A stretch of DNA of 64,000 nucleotides from Verticillium longisporum (GCA_019188255.1 JAETXT010000002.1:4154001-4218000), one strand, 5' to 3'. Counted from the first letter of the stretch, positions 21,953 through 34,363 are shown. Notes: generated from the letters alone by a model not told the origin. Program-made: numbers and translations.

Positions 21953-23831
21953 AAATGATAGGGGAAGGAGGGAGGGGAGTGTCGATATCCGAGCTGGCAA
22001 GCCGGGCGAGGGACCAATCGATATAAATGTGATGAGATCACTACTTCTAAATCGTCACATATCATATTCAGAACATTGGTGCCACACAACCCCATGCATC
22101 ATGCCTAAGAACGCGCATCTGTTAACGATCTGCGTATCTCGCAAATCCTCCGTCTTGTGGCTTGAAGGTGCCCATTGTAGGAGGGTGACCAGGGGCTCAC
22201 ATCCAACGATACGCGAAGCAAAGGACGTATCGGCGCTTTCATCCCAGCATCCGGCTTGCTCTATACCTTTACCCCTGTGCCCCTTGCTTCCCACACCGGT
22301 CGTGGGCGGGATAGCATAGCAAGCAAGGGCCGACCACGGATGCCAGGTCAGATCTCACGAGGCGATGTGTACCATGTATTCCCAGGCCGCCCGCACACCA
22401 CTCGGCCGGTGTGGCTGGCATGCAGCGCTTACCTTGTTGTACCACCTGAAGCCGAGAATCATCGGACTTTATCCCAGGTAACAGGCTTCACCGACGACAC
22501 TTCCCATCAGGTATCGATATTGGGCGACGCGACCGCGTGCCATGCGATTCTTTGCGGCACGGGTGGTCGAAGCTTGAAGAAAAGTCTTCTTGTTCGTCTC
22601 CGCACACCGCGGGCGATCCGGCCGGGTCCGCGATCAGGCTTCTAAGTGGTCTCATGTCTCAGGTCTCGGGTTTCTTAGACAGGCATTCGGGCCACGTCAA
22701 AGCTCAGACGTCGTTTCTGCTCTTTTCTTTTTCGAACATGATTACGCAGGACACTTGGGCGTTTGCTACTCTGCCCCAACTCTGTAAATTGGAAAGCCCA
22801 CCTTGGGACGAAGGATCAAGGACAAGGGCAGGGGGCGGCATGGCCGGATATCCCAGCCGGCCGCTCGGAGCTTTCCTTCGCGTGACAGGGCATGGCATAA
22901 AATGCAGTCTTTGGGACTCGTCACATATTGGATCGGGCAGCAGCAGGATTGTGCATCTTAGAATTGCTTCTTTCTGCACGGAGGCAGCTGGGTTATGTCG
23001 CTCATCTGCTCGACATGGAAGATTTGACACGCAACATCTTGCGCGTGACACAGCATCCGAACCGTCATGCTGGCTGCAGGGCCCGCCGCCGAGAACGTCT
23101 TTGTTTCATTGCTGTTGCTGCTCGTGGCACGATCGAAGTGACCTGCCATTCTGCAGATCTGCTCGGACAAGGAAATCGGTCCTCTCGAGTTCAAAGCGGG
23201 TGCACGGGCGTTGTGATCCCGCCCTTTCCGCCGATTATTGAGCTTCTCGTCCTGAATCTTCGTTCAATTCCCTTCCATTGATAAATCAAGACCAAAATCT
23301 CATCTTCCTTCCTTTAACCTGTCGGTACGGGGTAAGGGTTTTGTAGCGAGATCTGGCCACAACGTGACATGAATCAGCGATGCATGAGGATACAGTCGTA
23401 CATCGTAGTTGGTGAAGTTCTGTGGCCAGCAGTGTGCCTCGTGACATCTTCAATAACCCGGATAAGGTACAAATGGCACTTTCCGCGGAGCTACGACTTT
23501 CTAAGTCGTAGGTCGGCAAAAGAGCCGAAGGGCGTAGAAAATTCTCTTGTTCCATGACGCCTTATATTTCGACTGAGGTCATATAAAAGGCTATACTACT
23601 GTCTCTCCTGTCTCTCCGATATACTGTGGATTGGCTTGTTAGAGCGCCATGATACGTGATACTGAGAAGTTACTTTGACGCCCTTGGGAAGAACCTAGAC
23701 CTCTCTCTTCCTGTAGTTTAACATTCGTGTCTAGATAGGGGTTGATCCAAGCATGCACATAATCTCTTTTCGCTAAGACTATGCGAGATGGGTCATGAAG
23801 GCGGCCTTGAAAAATCATGACGTGAGAAGAC
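21953..23831. other. Gene-poor intergenic region
   Basis: Includes a 234-codon plus-strand frame (22537-23241) of low-complexity Ser/Arg/Cys composition with no motif, judged non-coding. No RNA gene or repeat was seen. Confidence 0.4.
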
Positions 23832-24649
23832 TTAAATCACGGTCAACTGATGCCTCGCTTTGGATCCAGCCGATGTGTTCACTAGGCCCGGGCAAGCTGA
23901 GCCCAAAGACGAGGCGGCGCTGTAGCATGATTCTCTACCCTCGCATAATGCCAGCCCCGCTGACCTTTTTGACCCTTCGCACGTGGCAGGTTGATGAAGG
24001 CTAAGCTGCAGTCTCTCTTCCATTTTGGCGGCCATGACGAGCGCTGCTGCGCCAACGAGAGGCATATGAATGGCTCGGATGACATGGGCGGTGAGAAATC
24101 GATCCATGTGAATTACGGCGAGAAACAATGTCTCTGGGACGATTATGAAAGGAAAGTGGGCTTGGTACAGTGTGTTGAGCAAGGAGAACCACATTGCTGC
24201 AATCCAGGTCAGGCTTGCCAACCGATGTAACTGGGAGACGGCGGGACACATAGCTGGACAATGTCAGCTCCTGCATCCAAGCCCTAGTATATCGAAACAC
24301 TTGCCTCTTCATGTATACTGTGGTCGAATATAGCGAGCATGTACTCTTCAGAACGTTCGGAACTCGATGTCTCCTTTCGGGGCACTCGGGGACCGGCTGC
24401 CACACGGGGTAGTTCAGAAGGGCTGACAATGTTACACCTCTGTTGGCCTGACAGTGTCTGCGAAGAATCCCTCGGTTGATGATAATCATGGGTCTGGCCG
24501 TTGTGCGGGTTGATGACGATGCTGGCAGACTTTACTTGCCGGTGATGAGAATGGCCACTTTGACATTTCAGAGGCTGGCTGTTAGAGGATTCCGACCCGG
24601 AGTGCCTCAATCGCCTTTTGTTCGGCCACTTCGATAAAGGCATTATCAA
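23832..24649 (-). pseudogene. Mitotic (B-type) cyclin relic
   Basis: Pieces of a cyclin-B-like protein in order on the minus strand. An N-terminal segment starting near 24649 ends with SEEYMLAIFDHSIHEE, like the conserved EY...IF...ELE entry into the cyclin box of Clb-type cyclins; it runs into TAG soon after. A bit downstream, PPSPSYIGWQA resembles the P.Y...Q part, then a frame change leads to SLTWIAAMWFSLLNTLY. Then comes the diagnostic core VPETLFLAVIHMDRFL...LVGAAALVMAAKMEER (about 24140-24012), a clear match to PETLFLAV..DRFL...LQLVG..A...AAKYEE. After that the similarity ends. The stop, frameshift and lost C-terminus indicate a decayed gene copy. Confidence 0.6.
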
Positions 24650-24817
24650 GATTTGTTCCTCAGAAGGTTCGACGTCTTGAAAAAGACCTCAATCATCTCA
24701 AATGCGTCGCCCCGCAGACCGGCCTGTAGCCCAAGGCTGCAACAACAGAACACCAGGCTTCCCCCGTCTGCTGAACGTTGACACACCTCATTATGCCTGA
24801 CCCGGCTTGACCAACGA

Positions 24818-26758
24818 TCAAGATCCGCACCATTGATTTACGACACCGACGCCGCCGCGGAAAACGAAGCAGCAGACGCAGCATCCGCCCCCCGATGCCG
24901 AAGCCCGTCCATCGCCCAGCTTATCCTTATCAATCCAAGTATCGACGCCATCAGTATTCATGATCTCGCTGAGATCCAGAAACGCCAACACCTTGGTGAA
25001 CTCGCGCACATAGCCCGCAGCCCGCTGCGACACGATCTCACCAAGCAAAGAAGGACAATTCAGCAGCGACGCCCCGACGCCGCGAATCTTGTACGTGAGA
25101 CTGTTTCCATTCGGCTCAAGATGAACACCGTCGATGTTGTGCAAGACGTGAAGGAGCTGGCGGCAAATGTCCTCGCGCTCTGCCCAGCTGGACGCGAGCT
25201 GATGCGCGGCCCAGGCCTCGTCGCCGCCGCCGCCGGCCGCGGCCATGGCCTGCACGATGCCGTCCGTCTGGTCGAGCAGGAAGCTCTGCAGCCAGAGGTG
25301 GGTGATGTGGATGTTGGCCCTCGTTGTCTCGGCCTGGGTGCGGGAGACGCTGTTCGCGGGCGTCGAGGGGCCGCTGTCGTAGATGCTGCTGGGGCCCCAT
25401 TGGGTCATGTGCGACAGCAGGGCGTCGAGGGAGTATTTGTAGCGCTGGAAGAGGGCCTTGAGACGTGCGAGCTTCTCCTCGTTGGTGCGGCCATAGCCGC
25501 AGTCGCAGCCTGCGTTGAAGAGGGAGTCGCGCAGGGCTTCGAGGAAAACGCGCGTGTTGACGATGAAGGCCGTGACGGAGGTGAAGGGGGCGTTGCCGTC
25601 AGGGGCCGGCGGACAGATGGCGTTTTCTGTAATGTTCTCGTCGGGCGTGTCGAGGGGCTCGAGGGCGGCGAAGTCGACGTCGCGCAGGACGTAGTTGTCG
25701 AGATATGTGACGTGGTTGCGGCGCCGGCCAGGTTGGACCTTGGAATGGGCGAAGGAAAAGAACTGCAGCCAGAAGGCTTTCTTCCGCAGCTGCGTTTCGA
25801 TGCAGTTGAGGCCGCGGTATTCGGTCGCGTGCAGGTGGAAGCCGAGGAGTCTGGCGAGCTGCATGGCCTCGGAGTCAAACATGCGGTACTGGTTCATCCG
25901 GCCGACCTCGAAAGCGGCCGATGCCAGCGTGTACGAGATGGCCCATTTGCGGTGGCTGATCTCGTCCCAGTAGTCGGGTGGTCGCAGGCGCAGACACATC
26001 TGAGAGGCGTATGTGATGATGGAGGTTCGTGTGGGAAAGCGAGCGGCGGCCTCGGGGTCCATGGCGCGGTAGTCTTCAATCCGCGAGCGCAGGACACCTA
26101 CCGTCAGAGTGAACAATGCCACGAGGAGAAGCATTTGCTCCGTGTCATGGACATCTTGATTGCTGGCGAAGCTGCAGCGGAACGAAGGGAGGTGGACCAC
26201 GGGACAGAGGGGATAGACGCGCTCGATATAGTCATGGATGATGACCTTGAAGAGCTCCCTCGAGCAGAGCTCATCCGTGGCGAATGCGAATGTCGACAAA
26301 GACCCAGGCGATATCGACTGGCCGAGGGTTGATGTATGGTCCGGCGTCAGCACGACGCCAGCGTCGTCGTCGGTGTCTATCTCGTCGATACTCGCACCAC
26401 TGTGCACTGCGATTCGTGGTGGATAGTGGGATGATGTTCCGTCCCTTGGCGGTCCAGCTCGAGAGTCAATCTCATACCTCCTCCGCTTTGGCCCACGAGG
26501 GCGCGTGGGAATGGCAAAGTTGCATTTGATTCCCAGCCTGGAACAGCCCATGCACCTCGTGCTGCCGTCGCCGCCATCCTCCCCTGGGCCAAGGGGGAAA
26601 ATGCATCGTCTCCTGCGGGCGCGACAGGCATCGCAGGCTCGTGCGGCCAGTCGCCGGGGCTCCACGGGCGCGCTCGCTCGACTTGGAATCGAGGTCGAGG
26701 CCTGCGCTTCCTGGTGAACATATACGGCTGTTTGCAGGTCTGATAATGCGGGTGCCAT
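24818..26758 (-). CDS. Zn2Cys6 fungal-specific transcription factor, 646 aa
   Basis: Nuclear regulator. The binuclear zinc cluster has C42, C45, C52, C69, C72 and C79 (ACDACRARRRRC ... RCMGCSRLGIKC). The loop between the third and fourth cysteines is long and glycine/acid-rich. A basic linker RPRGPKRRRYE follows. The middle homology region spans about residues 165-560 (ELFKVIIHDYIERVYPLCPVVHLPSF; EAMQLARLLGFHLHATEYRGL), the pattern of sugar-pathway regulators. The model is one exon from ATG 26758. The last 40 residues are Gly/Cys-rich and unusual, so a late intron is possible. It is divergent from the sugar transporter at 28780, 2 kb away, which makes it a candidate regulator of that gene (inference). 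Confidence 0.88.
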   Translation of the reverse strand: MAPALSDLQTAVYVHQEAQASTSIPSRASAPVEPRRLAARACDACRARRRRCIFPLGPGEDGGDGSTRCMGCSRLGIKCNFAIPTRPRGPKRRRYEIDSRAGPPRDGTSSHYPPRIAVHSGASIDEIDTDDDAGVVLTPDHTSTLGQSISPGSLSTFAFATDELCSRELFKVIIHDYIERVYPLCPVVHLPSFRCSFASNQDVHDTEQMLLLVALFTLTVGVLRSRIEDYRAMDPEAAARFPTRTSIITYASQMCLRLRPPDYWDEISHRKWAISYTLASAAFEVGRMNQYRMFDSEAMQLARLLGFHLHATEYRGLNCIETQLRKKAFWLQFFSFAHSKVQPGRRRNHVTYLDNYVLRDVDFAALEPLDTPDENITENAICPPAPDGNAPFTSVTAFIVNTRVFLEALRDSLFNAGCDCGYGRTNEEKLARLKALFQRYKYSLDALLSHMTQWGPSSIYDSGPSTPANSVSRTQAETTRANIHITHLWLQSFLLDQTDGIVQAMAAAGGGGDEAWAAHQLASSWAEREDICRQLLHVLHNIDGVHLEPNGNSLTYKIRGVGASLLNCPSLLGEIVSQRAAGYVREFTKVLAFLDLSEIMNTDGVDTWIDKDKLGDGRASASGGGCCVCCFVFRGGVGVVNQWCGS

Positions 26759-28779
26759 ACCCTCGTCTAGGGGGACTGGGACTTGCAGATCCCAGGCGTA
26801 CTACCTTAGTGGAGGGGAAGACCCAAGATGAGGACAGGGAAAATCGGCAACATGCCGGCAGTGGGAGGGAGCTGAGAGGGAGAATTACAATCTACACACA
26901 CACCTCCACGTTCCCCGCCTTGGCCCCTGGCTCGCCCGGACCCGGCGTGTTCATGGCTCATCTGTTCTGCGTTTAGGGTGTCTGACATCGGGTTTATTGG
27001 ATATTCCACCATTTTGCCGCAGGGCGGTGAAGCAATAAGGTTTAAGTTTGTCCCTTGGACGACTTGACAGAACCAGTACGAAATACGTTACACCCATGAA
27101 GAGGTCCTATCAACAGGAGGTTTCGCTCAAAAGTGATAATTTCGATCCATGAGCTCATATCGAGGAGGATGGCCATGGTGGTCCAGTGAGCAAGTGTGCT
27201 AGTGAGCTAGTTTGCGTGACCGTATAACCATTCTCCCGTATGACCTGAAGGGCGTGGACGGGGTGGAGAGCAGGATGACGGCCAAACGTATGGTATCTCG
27301 AGATAGTTGGCAATGTGGTATCTGACCATGGCTCTTTGTTCTGTATCACCAGGTGAGGCACTTGTTGTCTTTCTTCGTGGGAGGCTCTCTAAAGAAAAGA
27401 AGCTTTGGCTCTTGACGATAGCAAAGAAATGGGCGCGTGGTGAAAAGGGTTTCCATGTTGCAACGAACCAAGATAAGATAGACTCACTGATGAGGTGAAG
27501 CAAGCGACTTTCACCAACGAGGCCTCATCGAGTACACCGTTGCGATGGTTGTTATTCTGTTGAGAGGGCTTCATTGCTTGCGTAAACCCTGATTTATAAC
27601 TTTGGCTGTGCTTGAGAGCTCTGAATAGGTAGGGTTGGTGATGTAAGACTTGTGATGATTATTGATACTATCTATCTGATTCACCGATTACTGAATCTGG
27701 GATTCACTGCTCCCGCGATTACGTGATTCAGAACCTACGTGGTCACTAGAGCGGTGAATCTCATACGGTGATCACCAGCCCAGGCAATCCCCCTATATCG
27801 GTTCAATACATTCTTTTTTTTTTCTTCTTCGTCTCCAATTTGCAATTCTTCATCACGGCTTCAACACAACTTGCAGACCGTGGCGGCCAGGGGATAGATT
27901 ATGCATACCTTACCTTTCCCTACCTTTACTTATCACTCTGCGATACCGCCGAATAGCGTTTTAATCGCCGAACAGGGTTGGAATAGCCGAGGTAGTAGGC
28001 GGATCGTTACGTTCGAGATCCCCAATGCTCAAGCGGAGATACTCTCCACTTCTTCCCCCGTCATGGCTCGGGCGCAACTCTCCGCGCCGGCCTCTCCGGG
28101 CGAGGTTTCAACCCGTGCCTGGAGTGCCTGGAACAAAGCTGGAGTCGAGCATACACTGCTCGTCACGAACCCTGGCTCCCCCTGAACCCTTTCAACTCTC
28201 CGTACCGGCGGCAAGCCATGTGGCCTAACCCCGATGAATCTCCGGTCTTTCTCCTTCGATTCTCCTTGATTCCCCACGGGCTGACACCCCAGACGAGCCA
28301 ACCATCATCTCCATGACTCGCCCGAATGGCATCGCACGCACCAACCAAGCCCTTTTCAGCATGGGAAATATGGCCAAACAGGCTTGGACGACTCAGACAT
28401 ACCCCGCCCGCCCATGGGGCCCCCGTCAATGAACCTCCACTCAGATCCCCAAGCAGCCCAAGGGACCCAGGAGGATCCACGTCCACGTTGGCGAGCGTTC
28501 CCCAGACGCAGGACCAGCCCCATGGCTCAGGGCTACACCGGCTATCGGTCACCCCCTGGCCTGGCACGATTGCTAATTGTGACAAGGCGATACCCAGCTC
28601 GGCCGGTCACGCAGCAGATGGCACCTTATGCAACGATGCCATCGCCTTGGGCCGTTACTACTTAAGTCCTGGGACGCAGCCAGATCGACGACGCAAGATG
28701 ACTGGACTCCAGGCTCACCTCACTGTGCAGACAACTCCAACAACCGCTCACTCCCTTGGCGTGGTCCCCATCAGCCATC
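26759..28779. other. Divergent promoter region between Zn2Cys6 factor and sugar transporter
   Basis: No gene is supported. It contains the GATTCA cluster described separately (27678-27776) and a T-rich tract near 27810-27825. GC-rich frames at 28160-28760 lack any family feature. Confidence 0.45.
27678..27776. promoter_or_regulatory. Cluster of GATTCA/TGAATC motifs plus a 10-bp palindrome
   Basis: Five copies of GATTCA, in either orientation, lie at 27678-27683, 27692-27697, 27701-27706, 27725-27730 and 27755-27760. They are followed by the perfect palindrome GGTGATCACC at 27767-27776. The cluster sits in the divergent region between a Zn2Cys6 regulator and a sugar transporter, so a regulator-binding array is a reasonable guess. 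Function is inferred from position and repetition only. Confidence 0.35.
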
Positions 28780-30462
28780 ATGACCGATGCCATCATCTCA
28801 TCTGCCCAGCAGGGCTCTCCAGTCCCTTGGTGGAAGCAGCCTCACCTGCTGAAGCTCAACTTTATCATCCTGTCCCTCGTCATGTTTTGTGAGTCCTCAC
28901 CTCTCCCCGCTGTAGCCAAGACTACTGGCCCGCCTTCGTCATCCGCGTGCTGACTTTGTCCACAAACAGCTTCGGCCAACGGCTATGACGGCAGCGTCAT
29001 GGGCGGTGTCCTCGCTCTCAAGAGCTGGAACGAATTCATGGATCTGCCCACCGGCACCTATCTCGGCTGGATCAACGCCATCTACTTCCTTGGCAGCGGT
29101 CTTGCTTTCCCTGCCGGCGCCTGGGTCTCCAACCGCTGGGGCCGCAAGCCTGGCATTTACATCGGCTATGCCTTTGTCGTCCTCGGCGTCGGCATCCAGG
29201 CCGCTGCGCAGAACGAGAAGATGTTCACCTACGCCCGCCTTCTCATTGGCATCTCGTCCGCCTGGCTAAGCATCTCCGCCCCCGTGCTGCTCAACGAGAT
29301 CGCATACCCAACCCACCGCGCCATCGCCAGCGCGCTCTACATGTGCGGCTACTACGTCGGCGGCACCATCTCCTCCTGGGTCACCTTTGGCACCAGGAAC
29401 ATGGACTCGGACTGGGCCTGGCGCATCCCCATTCTTCTGCAGATCGCCCTGCCTCTCGTCGCCCTGCCCGGCTTTCTCATGGCCCCCGAGAGCCCGCGTT
29501 GGTTCATCAGCGTCGGCCGCACCGAGGACGCAGCCAAGGTCCTGGCCGAGTACCACGCCGGCGGTCTCATCGAAGACCCCATCGTCGTCTCCCAGATGAT
29601 CGAGATAGAGACCACCATCAACGCCGAGAAGGAGGCCAGCAATAGCGGCTCGTACCTCGACATGTCCCGCACACCCGGCAACCGCCACAGGCTCGCCATC
29701 TCTGTCGGACTCGGCTTCATCTCCCAGTGGGCCGGCAACGGTGTCGTTTCCTACTACCTGCCCCTCGTGCTCAACTCTGTCGGCGTCACCTCCGTGACAA
29801 ACCAGACCCTGATCAACGCCTGCCTCAACGTGTGGAACCTGTTGTGGGCTATCGCCGCCGCCGCGTCCGTCGACCGCCTCGGCCGCCGCCCTCTGTTCCT
29901 CGCGTCCGCCGTCCTCATGTTCGTCAGCTTCGTCATCGTCACCGGTCTCAGCGGTTCCTTCGCGCAGGGTGGATCCTCCAGCGTCGGCCTGGCCGTCATT
30001 CCGTTCCTCTTCCTCTTCTTCGCCGGCTATGACATTGCCCTGTGAGTCGCACCCACCGCATTCCCAAACACTGACTGTATAGAGCATCGCTAACGAGTTT
30101 CTGCTCACAGCACCCCCTTCCTCGTTGCCTACCCCGTCGAGATCTGGCAGTTCAGCCTCCGCTCCCGCGGGCTGACCGTCACGTGGATCACGGCGCTCGC
30201 CTCCATCTTCCTCAACACCTTTGTCAACGGCCTGGCCCTCGAGCAGCTCGGCTGGAAATACTACATCCTGTTCTGCGTGCTGCTTCTGCTCTGGATTGTC
30301 TTCGTCTGGTTCGTCATTCCCGAGACAAAGGGCCACACGCTCGAGCAGATGGCCGTCGTCTTTGATGGCGAAGATGCCGTCCCCGGCCAGGCTGTGGTTC
30401 TGCAGGAGAAGCTGGATGAGGATGCTGATGTCGCGCATGTGGATGCTCGGGATGAAAAGTAG
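28780..30462 (+). CDS. MFS sugar transporter (hexose/lactose permease type), 510 aa
   Basis: Plasma-membrane sugar:H+ symporter family. Exons 28780-28888, 28970-30041 and 30111-30462; introns gtgagt...aaacag and gtgagt...gctaac...cacag. Family signatures in order: ANGYDGSVMGG at the end of TM1, NRWGRKP in loop 2-3, PESPRWF in loop 6-7, DRLGRRP in loop 8-9, and PETKGHTLEQM after TM12. Twelve hydrophobic segments fit. The start MTDAIISSAQQG gives a short cytosolic N-terminus of normal length. It looks intact; the substrate (hexose, disaccharide or pentose) cannot be set from sequence. Divergent from the Zn2Cys6 gene upstream. Confidence 0.92.
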
Positions 30463-31388
30463 ACTTGGGGGAGGGGGTTCAGAAATACTAAAGCTAGATA
30501 TATTCGACACTACCGAATTGTCATATTCGAGGTTTAGATGAAGAGACTACTTGACATCATCACTTCGTGGACTGCGCCGCGTTTGCACAAGTTCTTTGCA
30601 AATCGTTTTTGTGTAGGCCGTGCTAGTGTGCACCGTACCTTTCCCGATCGTTGCCCACTATGAAACCCCTTCCGCGAGCTTCCTGTGACAATATTAGGCT
30701 TGATGGCAACGCCAATTGAAGTACCCTCTTTGGGCGCGGCTGAGATGATAAATTCGGCAGAGGAACAGGGAAGCCGAAAGGTTCCGTCTGTTGCGAGTCA
30801 CACATGAGATTTGCTTTCTAGACCTTGATTTATCAAATGGAGAGGAGGGTTTCGCTGCACGAGAGGCTGCATGTCACATGCTGTGCTGAATGGAGAGTTG
30901 GCGACGCGTCCGGCTGCGTGCGCGTGTAACAGCGGTCGATCGGAGTGGCTGTGGAACGCATGTGGTTGAGAATTTGAGTGGATGGTTTAATTTGCGCGAA
31001 GCTGTTCAGATCCACGTTGGGGTGCTCGAATACAGGCACTCAACTTTGCTCCTCTAATCACGATTTTGTGTGCAGGTCGTCGTAAATGCTGTCCACCAGA
31101 GATGCTCACAGCGGGTGTGAGACACCAAAACTATCCGCAATTACCAAGGAAGAAATCGAGATCAAATGTCATGGGCCATTCCTGCTCGAGGTTTGCTGTG
31201 TTACTTGCGCATGGTGCATGCAGTGTGTTGAAACAGGGATCGTCAAGAACACTGTTGTCCTGTCGAAATGCCCAGTCTGGAATGGTCTGCTCAACGTCTG
31301 ATGCCGATAGAAGAATTCGCAGATTGGCGACGCAAAGAGGAACCTCGATAGACGCATTCGTCTCAGACAGCGCTCTCTCACGGGAGTG
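30463..31388. other. Intergenic between convergent transporter and second Zn2Cys6 gene
   Basis: Two 3' ends face each other. Only short frames without features are present. Confidence 0.45.
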
Positions 31389-33545
31389 CTACAGGCTCAG
31401 GACAAAAGAACTCATCTCGGCGTGTCGGCTGTGGGATATGTCCCAGAGCCCTTCGTGGTGCTGATATGAGAGGTCGATGAGGCGCCACGCACGTTCGGCA
31501 AAGGGGCCGACGGGGCGCCGTTTGAAGAGCTGACTGAGCAAGAAAAGCAATGAGTCGATATGGAAATGACTCTTGTAATACCAAGCGAAGTCGGCGCAAT
31601 CATGAATTTGTTTCATGATGGATTCGTGGTGAGTGAGCCATATGCGGAAGATGTTGTCCTGGACGTTGCAGACATCTGTACCCCACTCTGGCGTCTCGCG
31701 CATTGGAAGAGCTATACATCGGACCTTGTCCATGATGGAGAGACGAACGCGCGAGGCGGCTAAATGTATGGGTCCAGCGGAAGGGTCGCAGTACTGCTTC
31801 TCGATACAGAGGAGTCTTGCTTCAAGGCATTCAAAGTCGTTGTGGAACTTCTGAAGGCCAGCCACGGACACTTCATACTCTGAAGTGCCAGGCTCTGCCC
31901 CTTGCCCTCGGAGGGCAAGTCCTAAGCCGTCCAAGGGATGATCTTTAATGAAGCTGGCGACTTGGGAAACCACCAGGCTGAAGACCATCTCCGTAGGGCC
32001 AGGCTGGGGCTTCACTTCTGTAGACGCGGGCGACAAGTCGCTGTCGTTGATGTTCTGTGGAAGCTTGGTGTCCCAACCAGGAGACACGAACTCGCCATTC
32101 AATCCCGAGAACAGAGAGTATTTGTGATCGAGCATGACTAGAGGCCACCACAGACGCCGACGCATTTCTGTTTCGAAAGGTGGAAGGCCGAGTCTCTCAC
32201 TATCGCGAAAAAGCCCCATTTTCTGAGCGAGCCGGATGACAACGCCGCTCATGATCCAAGCAGCATGGCTATCCAGCCGGCCTTGGAGTGAGATCTCATA
32301 TAGACTGTTAGAATGACGATAAAGGGGTCGGATGTGGCGACATACGAGGTATAATACCAAAGCTTGCATGATTGTCGTGTCGCAGTTTGTGAGAAAGTTG
32401 ACTTCGGTCAAGGCGGCCTTAAGGCACTTGGTCAACTTCTCAACGGCCTCGCATTTCTTGATGCCCAAAATAGCCAAGGCTTCGGCAGAAGTCATTGAAA
32501 TAACGGACGCCAAATAGATAGCAAAAAGCAGAGGCTGGGTGTTGCGGAGAATGCTGCGGTGGCTCATGGCGGCCTCTATCACGACGGGCTCCAATGTTGG
32601 CACGTGAATCAGCTTGGTCAAAGGGTTGACCCTTTCGAGGAAAAGCTTCCAAAGCCGAAGTATTTGCACAGAAGTAAGCATATAATCCGCTTGTTTGACT
32701 CTGACATAGTCGGCGACGCCTGAGTTGGCGCCCTCGTTCACAGCATTGGCATCGGAGGCGTCGAGATCATCTTCTTCAACGTTCAAGACTTGTCGTATCG
32801 CTTGCAGCTAGCGGGGAACAGGTCAGCGTCAAGGAGGGGAGAGATGCATGGGGGTCTTGCACTCGACGAAAAGAAGTCGCACACATACGTCCTCGTATAT
32901 GACGGCCCACAGGTAGTTGTCCACGAACTTGACTTGCCCCTTCTCCACAACAAGCTGACCCGGATGCCGAGTCCTGGGGCATTCCGTTTCCTCAAAGACA
33001 TCGGGTGCGCCGCGTAGTGGGTTTTGTTTCGGAGCACATGCCAAGCCCGGAGGACGAGGCTGGGAACGCGAGTTGATGGGTGTGGCAATGGACGGTTTGT
33101 CATCCAGAAGAAGAGGCGGTGCAAATTCCACATGGGAAACAGCGGAAAAGTCGCAATTCTCCAGCAATGCTTCGCATCTAGCGAGTCTCTCTTGGAGTTC
33201 ATGATGTTGTCTCCTCCTCGGGCGGATAGGTGCTGCCTGCGTAGGCACGCACGGGATACTGGCCTGGCGGCAGCGTCAGTCCCTTCTGCTGTGGAAGAAA
33301 ACAATCATGCCATGGATCATAAGAACCTTGATGCAGGTACTGCATGGCTTTTCTTGGTCGCACTTAACCTTCCGCTTCTGGCACAGAACACATGCCAAAA
33401 CCCGAGGGTTCTTTTGTTGGTGGTAAACGCCGGTTTGCCGGATGGCTTGCCATCGTTGAGCGTCGTTCAGATCAGTATGAAGGGCTGGGAGACGTGACGA
33501 TGAAGCCCCGCCCTGGCTGTGTTGTGATGACGTTGGGAGCCCCAT
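31389..33545 (-). CDS. Zn2Cys6 fungal-specific transcription factor, 670 aa
   Basis: Three exons joined in phase 0: 33545-33327, 33263-32889 and 32807-31389. Intron 1 is 63 nt (gttctt...ctgac...cgccag), intron 2 is 81 nt (gtatgt...cgctag). The first junction completes the zinc cluster: C52 and C55 (ACVLC), C62 (KVKC), C68 (KPC), C71 (STC), then C78 across the splice (CIK/ASIPC). A coiled-coil linker follows (RRRQHHELQERLARCEALLEN). The fungal TF middle homology region fills exon 3 (ILRLWKLFLERVNPLTKLIHVPTLEPV; FETEMRRRLWWPLVMLDHKYS). The start at 33545 (MGLPTSSQHS) is the nearest ATG giving a normal leader; a longer in-frame start at 33725 is possible. Same strand as the drug transporter upstream. 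Confidence 0.88.
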
Positions 33546-34363
33546 GTTATGTACAGATGTTACAGTCGTATGATTGTTCCCGCAGGTCAACGGAGGCCAA
33601 GGCGGGTCAGGAGCCAGAAAGGAGGGGGATCTATGCCACACGTGGAAGAGGGAGGGGGCGAGGATAAAGGAGGAGAGGGAGAGACGGCCGGCGAAAATAG
33701 TGCAGGCTCCCGCCCAGCGTACCAAATCTTAAGTTCACGTGACTACGAGCACTATCGTGACATCAGAGTTCACAGTCAATATCAGAAGCCAGGTTAGGCA
33801 GAGCCTTAGCTGAAGTTTCTTCGCTGCAAGTTGACCATGGGGACACCTTCAAGGAGAAGCCAGCCTACTTGTTGCGATCATTTTGCCGCCTGAAACTGAG
33901 CGTCAACGTATTCATAATTTGGTGCAATAAGGCGCAAGCCATAGTTCGCCCGCTTCCAGCGAGAAGGTACCGTACCGCACAATGTCGCCGTTTCCAATCG
34001 CAGATTCACCGTTTGGTCAAATGACCATGTTCAATCTGGTTTAATCCCTAGCCAGGTGAAATATCAGAGGCTGGTGTATTCAAGTAATTTGAAAGAAAAA
34101 GATTCGAGGACGAAGAGCTGGCGACTGTATTGTTTCGTGCCACTGAAATGTCTACAAACTACTGGAAAATATACAACGCAACCAAATGAAATAAAAGTGC
34201 GTGAAGACAAATCTAAAATAAACCACGCCATATTACATGGTAATTGCCAAGATTCACCTCGAGGGGGCCAAAGATTGCCATTCCCCAAACTTGTGTCATC
34301 CTCGGGCTAAGGGAGACGAGACCTCTGCTGATGAACAAAAGAATTACGTTCCTCCGGAATACC
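33546..34363. other. Intergenic; promoter of the Zn2Cys6 gene and 3' flank of the drug transporter
   Basis: No gene is supported. The stretch around 34020-34240 is AT-rich with short A-runs and no open frame of note. Confidence 0.45.

Noticed and set aside
22537..23241. 234-codon plus-strand frame
   Set aside because: No ATG context, family motif or splice support; composition is Ser/Arg/Cys-rich like random GC-rich sequence.
24833..26332. 499-codon open frame on the plus strand
   Set aside because: It lies antisense to the well-supported Zn2Cys6 gene; its Glu/Val/Gly-rich composition is what the complement of a GC-rich coding sequence gives.
29266..30510. 414-codon minus-strand open frame
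   Set aside because: Antisense to the sugar transporter, spans both its intron and stop, and is low-complexity acidic sequence.
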